64,000 bases of DNA from contig OX345638.1 of the NCBI GenBank assembly GCA_947044365.1, positions 9,185,201-9,249,200 of the forward strand. The letters run 5' to 3'. A program made the translations under genes and the position numbers. The stretch comes from Petrosia ficiformis. Taxonomy: Eukaryota; Porifera; Demospongiae; Haplosclerida; Petrosiidae. Under the pieces are notes generated by a model, which ran no database searches, had not been told where the DNA came from, and saw nothing but the letters and a program-made list of their open reading frames with translations. Shown piece after piece: positions 12,501-21,500 of this stretch. The number at the start of each line of letters is the position of its first letter. Positions within the stretch are counted from its first letter, which is position 1.

Positions 12501-15500
12501 TCATTCAGAGAATATCAGTGGCCATACAACGAGGCAATGCTGCTTCAATATTGGGAACAATGGTTCAAAATGTGAATTCAGATGACACTTTACATAATGG
12601 AGTTTTTTCTTGTGGTCCGTAAATTTTACTTTTATTTTAATTCCTTTTTGTTCTTTTTTTTTTTGGTACATGTACATGTTGGTTTTATTTTTATTTATTT
12701 ATCTAAAATACTAATTTATTATTATCTCTCTGTATACTGATATTATTTCTATTGTAAAAAATATATATATATATATATTATGTATTATAATTTATGTATT
12801 GATTATATAATTAATTACATAGCTAATGTATATCTGTAATATATATTTGTTATAATTATTATTAACTAATAACCTGTTATGATGTCATAACATTAATAAC
12901 TACTTAATTAACTATTATTATTATTATCATAAACACAAGATATTACAAGTATCTAATGATTGTTATTACTACAGGATGGACGAACACCTTTACATTACTC
13001 ATCTATGAGTGGTCATGTTGATATTGTGAAAGTGTTATTATCACTTGGTGCTGATCCTGATGTAAAGGATAGGGTAAGTAAATATTAAATAAATATTATG
13101 TATCGATTATATACATAGCTAATGTATATGTGCATGTAATATATATTTGTTATAATTATTATTAACTAATAACCTGTTATGTCATAATATTAATAACTAC
13201 TTAACTCGTTGCGTGCCACGCGCCTATTTATAGGCGCGTTATTTAATTAAATTGTATTATTGACCAGTGCCACGCGCCTATATATAGTAACAGGGGGAAA
13301 CCAATGTTTATACAGAGCAACCACATTGTAGAAACTCATTGAAGTGTCAAAAATATATAAGCATCTGTAACAATGAATATCATGGCTTTTTCAACTTCTG
13401 TTGTATTGGAAATGATTGGTGATTGGAGGTCTGATGAAGAGACTAGTAACAATGAGAATGATATAGGTACATAATTATACATAAAACTAAATAAGAAAAC
13501 AATAAACAATTACTATATTCAAGTAATATTACATAATGGTCATAACATATGAAGGAGTTCTTGTTGACCAATTAACGAGGGACTACATCCAACAATCTGT
13601 TCGTAGACCTCGAGCAGGAAGACCCCGTTCTTCATTAGGGAATCAGCCTGAAAGACTGGATTCAAGAAAACATTTCCTTGCTAAAAGAACAGTAAAAGAG
13701 CAGTGTGAATGTATACTTTGTAGCAAATCTACCAAGAGAAAGAGAATCGTTTACCATTGCAAAACATGGCAAGACCATCCCCCTTTATGCCCTATCCCTT
13801 GCTTTGAAAAGTACCACACAAAATAGTCTATATAAGCTCCCATATCATATATAAGTGACTCTCTAGTTACTAAATTGTACATTTACTTTATTTCTTTGGT
13901 TTAATGTTTAAAATTAACAAATACACAATAAATTAAAACAATACTATCAATTTTTCAAAGATTACTTACCTCGTAGCTGAATATCACTCTACATATCGAT
14001 AACTGAAGTGATACAACCAGTCTTCATGTTTCCCAAAGGTCTATCAAACGTCAGAGAGTAGGAAAATGGCCTTACAAGACGTTACAGACTTAGAAAATAC
14101 CCGCAAAAGCAGAGCATCTGAAACGTTGACCTTTCTTTCTGACCACAGAAATTAATTTGGTATTGGGGAATTACCCCACGAAAATTAATTAATTTTTTTA
14201 ATGGCACGCAACGAGTTAATTAACTATTATTATTATTATCATAAACACAAGATATTACAAGTATCAAATGATTGTTATTACTACAGCGTCAACAAACACC
14301 TTTACATTTGTCATCTAAGATTGGTCGTGTTGATATTGTGAAAGTGTTATTATCACATGGTGCTGATATTCATGTAAAGGATTATGTAAGTAAATATTAA
14401 ATAAATATTATGTATTATAATTTATGTATTGATTATATAATTAATTACATAGCTAATGTATATCTGTAATATATATTTGTTATAATTATTATTAACTATT
14501 AACCTGTTATGATGTCATAATACTAATAACTACTTAATTTATTATTATTATTACTATCATAAACACAAGCAAGTATCTAATGATTGGTATTACTACAGGA
14601 TGGACTAACCCCTTTATATTTGTCATCTAAGAGTGGTCATGTTGATATTGTGAATGCATTATTATCACATGGCGCTGATCCTGATGTAAAGGATTGGGTA
14701 AGTAAATATTAAATAAATATTATGTATTATAATTTATGTATTGATTATATAATTAATTACATAGCTAATGTATATCTGTATTTGTAATATATATTTGTTA
14801 TAATAATTATTATTATTAACTAATAACCTGTTATGATGTCATAACATTAGTATCTACTTAATTAACGAGCGCCGTCGGGACGGGCAAAGTAATACAAACT
14901 ATAACCTTTTTTTGTAAATGTAATATGCCGAAAGATTATAATTATATTTATATATATATGTATCATTGCTCATTTGTATGGTCATATAATAATGAAAACG
15001 TTTACTTCAGATGGTTTAGTTTATGTGTATAAAACATATAAAGTAATAAAACTGTACTGGCATGTTAGTTTTTATAATATTATAATAGTTATATATATAA
15101 TTATATATATATACTATATATAATTATACATAATTATATAAACTAACATGTCAGTACTTATTACATCATAACTGAAAGATTTTACTATGATTATACTAGT
15201 CTCTTCCTTGTCTATACTATAAGTCTTACATTTTATCTCAAAGAAGAAAGTAAGATCCTCAATGAGTCTTGTGAAATATTCTAGACAGGTCACAGGTCAT
15301 CAAAACTGCTGACGTTTGAGTCACGTGCACAGCACATGACTTGAAAATTTAAAATAGGCGGAGCTTGAAAGTAATGGAGAATGCTTGGAGCCAGTGCTCG
15401 ATGTTGAAGCAACCACTTAGTCTGGCGTAGCGAGACCCACCGCTGAAGGGAGGGGGGTCTGGTGAAACGCGTATACTAAAGTTGTTCTAGTGGAATGCAA

Positions 15501-18500
15501 TTAAGCTGCAGCAATTACGTAATCTCAGTAGGTGTTGTATAAATATGGATCTATACACTGCAGATGAAATAATTTCTGATCGATCATGATAGCTGTCAGT
15601 GGACTCACAACAATTACTATTGATGGCTTTTCAATGCGGTAGAGATTATCAAACACCCAAGTAAGGCAAGCATAGCAAAGACTCTTTCCATACCCTGTTG
15701 GAAGCACACCAAATACATCTTCTCCTTTCACAACGCTGATTATCACATCCATCTGCTTATCCTTTAATGAATCATACCCTAATCTCTTCGCAGCAGTCGT
15801 TGAAGCCATTACTACATCTGTTACTGCTGTCATTTCAGATCTCTTCTAATTTTCGCAGGTGATAATAATATTCATAACAGTGATAATCATATTCATAAAC
15901 AAATAATAATATTCATTGTGACCACAATCGCTGCACTGTAGGCTGCAGTAGAACAACTTTGGTATACGCGTTTCACCAGACCCCCCTCCCTTCAGCGGTG
16001 GGTCTGGCTACGCCCGACTAGCAACCACTACCCAAATTTTGTTTGCTGTGATGTAGTGCTTTGCTAGTGATAGTCATGATACAGGAGTAGTTATGTTTTG
16101 ATGTGTCCAGATGCCCCCAAGACTCTTCTCAAGTCTGGAAACAGTAACCGTGAGTTATAAAAATTGTCATAACTTTATAACCGAAAGGTTTTAGCAAAAG
16201 CCTCTTGTTATTTTTCATCCTTGTATAAATTGAAGTCTACCAGTAGCTCGTTGGAGCCAACAATGTTCGTAGTTTTCTCAAAATTTTGCGAAAACACACA
16301 CACACACAGACACAATATGATTACCGTGCCCTTCCGCCTACGCTTCGCGTCTAGGGTAACTATTATAAACAGAAGATATTACAAGTATCTATTGATTGTT
16401 ATTACTACAGGATGGACTAACACCTTTATATTTGTCATCTAAGAGTGGTCATGTTGATATTGTGAATGCATTATTATCACATGGTGCTGATATTCATGTA
16501 AAGGATAAGGTAGGTAAATATTAAATAAATATTATGTATTATAATTTATGTATTGAATATATAATTAATTACATAGCTAATGTATATCTGTAATATATAT
16601 TTGTTATAATTATTATTAACCAATAACCTGTTATGATGTCATAACATTAATATCTACTTAATTAACTATTATTATTATTATCATAAACACAAGATATTAC
16701 AAGTATCTAATGATTGTTATTACTACAGGATGGACTAACACCTTTACATTTTTCATCTCAAAGTGGTCATGTTGAGATTGTGAATGCGTTATTATCTCAT
16801 GGGACTGACATTCATGTAAAGGATGATGTAAGTAAATATTATTATGTATTATAATTTATGTATTGATTATATAATTAATTACATAGGTAATGTATATCTG
16901 TAATATATATTTGTTATAATTATTATTAACTAATAACCTGTTATGATGTCATAACATTAATAACTACTTAATTAACTATTATTGTTATTATCATAAACAC
17001 AAGATATTACAAGTATCTAATGATTGCTATTACTACAGCGTCAACAAACACCTTTACATTTGTCATCTCGCAATGGACATGCTGATATTGTCAAGGTGTT
17101 ATTATCTCATGGTGCTGATATTCATGTAAAGGATTGGGTAAGTAAATATTAAATAAATATTATGTATTAATTATAATTATGTATTGACATAGGTAATGTA
17201 TGTCTGTAATATATATTTGTTATACATGTAATTATTATTAACTAATAACCCACGGGTGTTTTGTACACTTCAAAAACTCAATAATTAAATCAATTTTTTA
17301 TCACTTACGGTACGTACTGAACATCCTTAGCAACCGTCTTGTCCTACTTCCTGGTTATAAACACCACTAAACCACATTATGTAAACACATTTAACCACAA
17401 ATATGCACTTATCACAATCAAAACACCATTAGTTGATAGTCACAGTTAACTGCGCATGTATAAACTTTGAATGTATGAAATGCACAGAAGCTGCACAAAC
17501 ACATCAATTCAGTTAGTGAATTCAACCTTTGAATGTTCTGGACTATTGCACAAAGTGTGAAGTTTTCTTGGTAATAATGTTCATATCAATATAAACAGCA
17601 AATCCTAAGGTATAAGATTATCTATACATTGTGGTGCTTACAATTTTTTTGCACAAATAAAATAACATACAAATTACACATTACCGTAAATCGGGAATAT
17701 TTCGTCTCTAAAATATTTCGAATTTTTATTTTTCGTATGTATAAATTTTCGTACGTGCGTACGTTATTATTTACGAATACCGTTTATTTCCATATACCCG
17801 TTAATTTTCGAATTTTTAAATTTCGTATGCATACTGTTATACGAAAATGTTTATAGTACGAAATTTTCCCGAATTACGGTATTTTATGTGCTAAATTCAG
17901 GTGATATCATGGAAGAACATCAAAAATTTCTAACAAGACACTGTAGAGTGTGTACAAAGAAGGTCGGAAGGGTTTGGTACCAAGTAAAAAATTATAATAA
18001 GCTACTAAGAGTTCTTGGTGTGGACACTAGCAGTGATAAAATCGATATTCATCCTCAATGTTTCTGTAATTCCTGCTACCTCACTTCGAGAAGAATGTCT
18101 TCGAAGACAGGTGAAGGCAGCAAATCTACCACAACAATCCAGCCTTATACCTGGATGGAACACAATGAAGATGGTTGTGAGGTATGTGACCTAATGACAT
18201 ATAAGGCCCAGGGTGGGAGACCAAAAAAATCATCTACTGGGAGGGGTCGTCCCGGTGCTATCGAGAAACATGCGTGGTCTTGTGCGGGTAAATCAACACT
18301 AGAAACAATAATACCAGAATCAATAATTGTACCTTCTGGTATGAATATTGATGACTTCCTCTGCTGTAGCTGTCATATGGTGGTAAATAGACCACTAGAG
18401 TTAACTCCGTGTAGAAATCTTATATGTATGAAATGCTGTTTACCACTACTAAAATCAAATGAATTCACTTGTCCTGGATGTACCTTGGTTCATAATAGTT

Positions 18501-21500
18501 CTATCAGCAATATCAGTACCATTGCACCACTGATACAGACCATGATTTGTAATCTTCAATTTCAATGTCCGAAGTGCAATAAGGTGGTTAGACTAGATGA
18601 TCCAACAGATCACGATCAAAGTGAATGTTCGTCTTTCACAATATCGTTGCCTTTAACAGTGGAAGATGTTCTTCACCAACCATTACAATCAGAGCCTACT
18701 AAACTTGAGCAACTTGCTGCAGTCAATGTTGTACAGAGGATGATGACAAACACAAGTGATTCAACTGTAACACTACCTACAGGAGGTCATGTAAGTCTAA
18801 TTCTTTGTTAAAGAGTGGTACAACATATTATATTTGTAAATACAATTAGCCCTTAAAGCTACTAAAAGTAACAACACCTCGACTGGAGTCTGGGGAGTCC
18901 AGCAATGTAACTCTTTGGAGACGATCAAAGGAGGTAAGCAAGGTGAGAGATCTTCTTAGTAAGAGTGATTCGTCTGTCCAACTTCAAGAAGAACTGCGAT
19001 CTATACGATCGACTAAAACTAATGAGGGAGGCTGATTTCATGATAGATATCCCCCCAGAGCAGGGACTGGCTATGAAAGCTGATCTTTGTCTTCCTTGGC
19101 ATAAACTAAGATTAATGAGAAGGTAAGTATACATGCATGCACATATATTAAATAATTACATTGTTTAACAGATGGTTAAATCATGGGGAGCCAACATAGC
19201 CAGTGAGAGGAAGCAGCGTATTATAGCTAAAAAACAGCTAGATGCTATACCTACTGCTGCTGAAAATGTCCCATTCAGTTTTGACCTAAAAAATGGAGGA
19301 CAAGAGCTAAGACCTGCTCCTCTAGCATACATCACTAACTTACCTGATACAATTTTCCATCTACTATATAGACGAGAAAAAAAGGTTAAAACAGAGTGAA
19401 TTGTTCTTCATTATTTTATTACTCTTCTAAACAATAAAAAAAAACAACAAATAACTAACATGGCATAATGGAATCATACCATTAGATGAAGTATGGGTGA
19501 AGATTGGAGGGGACAAAGGTGGCTCATCTTTTAAGTGCTTCTTCCAAATATTAAATGTACAGAAACCAAATTCAACTGACAACAGCTGTGTCTTTGCAGT
19601 ATTTGAAGCCAGTAATACACCAACAAATCTACATATAGCATTGGACAGATACAAAGATGATATAACTCAGCTCCAACAATCCACATGGAAGTAAGATTTT
19701 CATAATTAGGATACTATATAATTATATATAAACCCACTAACATCCTTCAGTGATAAAACACTAAGAATCTTCATGTCAGGCGACTACGAGTTTCTTTGCC
19801 ATATGTATGGCCTATCTGGAGCAAGCGGTACATACATGTATGTACACAAAAATAATTAACAAATCACTTGTTAAATCACAGGACGTCATTGTTGCCTGTG
19901 GTGTCAAACCACTTCTGATGACATGAAAATTCCTCGTGATCAACGACATGCTGAAATGTCTAGATCACTGGAATCCTTAAAACAAAATCACACTAATTTC
20001 CTTCAAAATGGAGGGAATATAAAGAGGGCTAAATTTTACTTTAATGTCATTGGTGAAACATTTTTTAATGTACCAATTTCACAAGTAAGAACAACATGTA
20101 AAAAAAGCATACATATAAACTACATTATAACTGCTGTTTATAGGTTTGTCCACCAGGTCTTCACATTACTCTTGGAATATTCCAAAGGTTGTTCACACTT
20201 TTAGAGGAGGCTTGCCACCAGTTGGACCTTAAACTAACAGGTTCAGAAACACCACTTGAGTCACAGGGATGTACTTTTAATAGACATATCTCAGCAACAA
20301 AAGAAATAGCTTCCCTTGAGACAGAAAAGAAGAGTCTTATATGTGAAACACAACAGGCACAACAATGTCTTACATTGTTTCTTCTTACCATTCATAACCC
20401 ACAACAAAATCCTCAAGTTCTATCATTGGCTTCAACAATAACCACAAACACGGAGAGAGTCAATGAGATTGTAAGTTCACAAATCCAATAATTCAGAGTG
20501 TCATTTTAAATCTCTTGATAGAACGAGCTACTCAAAAAACACAATGTTACCTTAGCTAAAGGCTTCGATAAACATGATGGCCCATTTGTTCGAGCATTAG
20601 ACACTGCTCTATCCTCCTTCAATGTCCAAAGGCAGGCCTACTATGGTGGTACTTTTGTGGGAAACCATGTACATCAAACATTGAAGGTAGAAAGTAAACT
20701 TAGGCAAAGGTAAAATAATGAATATATTATAACTTTATGTAGCCACAAAACATTAGTAAACTGTGTAAAGCCGTTACTATAACAGCAGAACAACATGGAA
20801 GACATCTGTTACATGAAGCAGAAGAAATCAGTGATAAATTCACAACAGCATTACTGCTTTTCTCCCAATGCCATCGAATGTATGATAGCAGTTACATTCT
20901 TTATACATTCCAGTTACATTCTTTATACATTATAGGAATAAACATCGACTGTTTCATGATGTTTTATCGCAAAAACTTTCCCCAGGCAACCATTACGCCA
21001 AAGCTTCATATGCTGGAAGATCACGTTCTTCCTTGGATGAATCGATGGCATGTAGGATTTGGATGTATGGGTGAACAAGGGGCAGAGTCTCTCCATGCGA
21101 ACTTTAACAATACAGAGAGGTCATACATCAATATGAAGAACAAGGTTGACAGACTCAAACGTGTACTTGAGAATCATCACCTGCAAATCCTCCCCAGTAA
21201 CACAAGTTTGCACCCTCCACCTCTCAAAAAGTCTAAAAAAAAGAAAGCTGTGATTAGTTTAAACTTTTAATTATATATATATATAATAACTATACTGCAG
21301 ATATACCACAATAAAGAAGCCTAGTACAGTACAGGCACAACCAGTAAACTTCTTAACAATAACATTCAAAATACATGCACACATTATTTTATTGACACCC
21401 TGGTCTAAAAAAACTGTAAGCACAATTATACTCACATGAATATAAAGAACAATGCCTTGCCCTTCTTCTTCTTGTCTACTGGCACCCAAGAAAACTTCAC

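Larger units (their letters stand above)
13205..14215 (+). mobile_element. piggyBac-like deletion derivative
   Basis: Flanked by TTAA on both sides (13201-13204 and 14216-14219), the piggyBac target duplication. The terminal inverted repeats are CTCGTTGCGTGCCA at the left and its reverse complement at the right. Subterminal GTGCCACGCGCCTAT repeats follow the left end. Only the two ends of the transposase coding region remain inside, so it is a 1011-bp non-autonomous derivative sitting in an ankyrin intron. Confidence 0.85.
14867..16356. mobile_element. Composite insertion of 1.5 kb in an ankyrin intron
   Basis: Intron sequence stops at TTAATTAAC (14866) and resumes at TAACTATTATAAAC (16357), with TAAC on both sides as a possible 4-bp target duplication. 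The ends (GAGCGCCGTCGGGACGGGCA and, reversed, GAAGCGTAGGCGGAAGGGCA) match only imperfectly. It contains the nested RecQ-bearing element and TA-rich palindromes near 15080-15140. Superfamily unknown. Confidence 0.5.

Noticed and set aside
15525..15833. A host RecQ helicase gene
   Set aside because: Only the first motifs are present and the piece is enclosed by long inverted repeats with a 9-bp duplication.
17888..21270. A true RAG1 recombinase gene
   Set aside because: It lies between short inverted ends with a target duplication, has no RAG2 neighbour, and its core differs strongly from RAG1, so it is a transposon gene.
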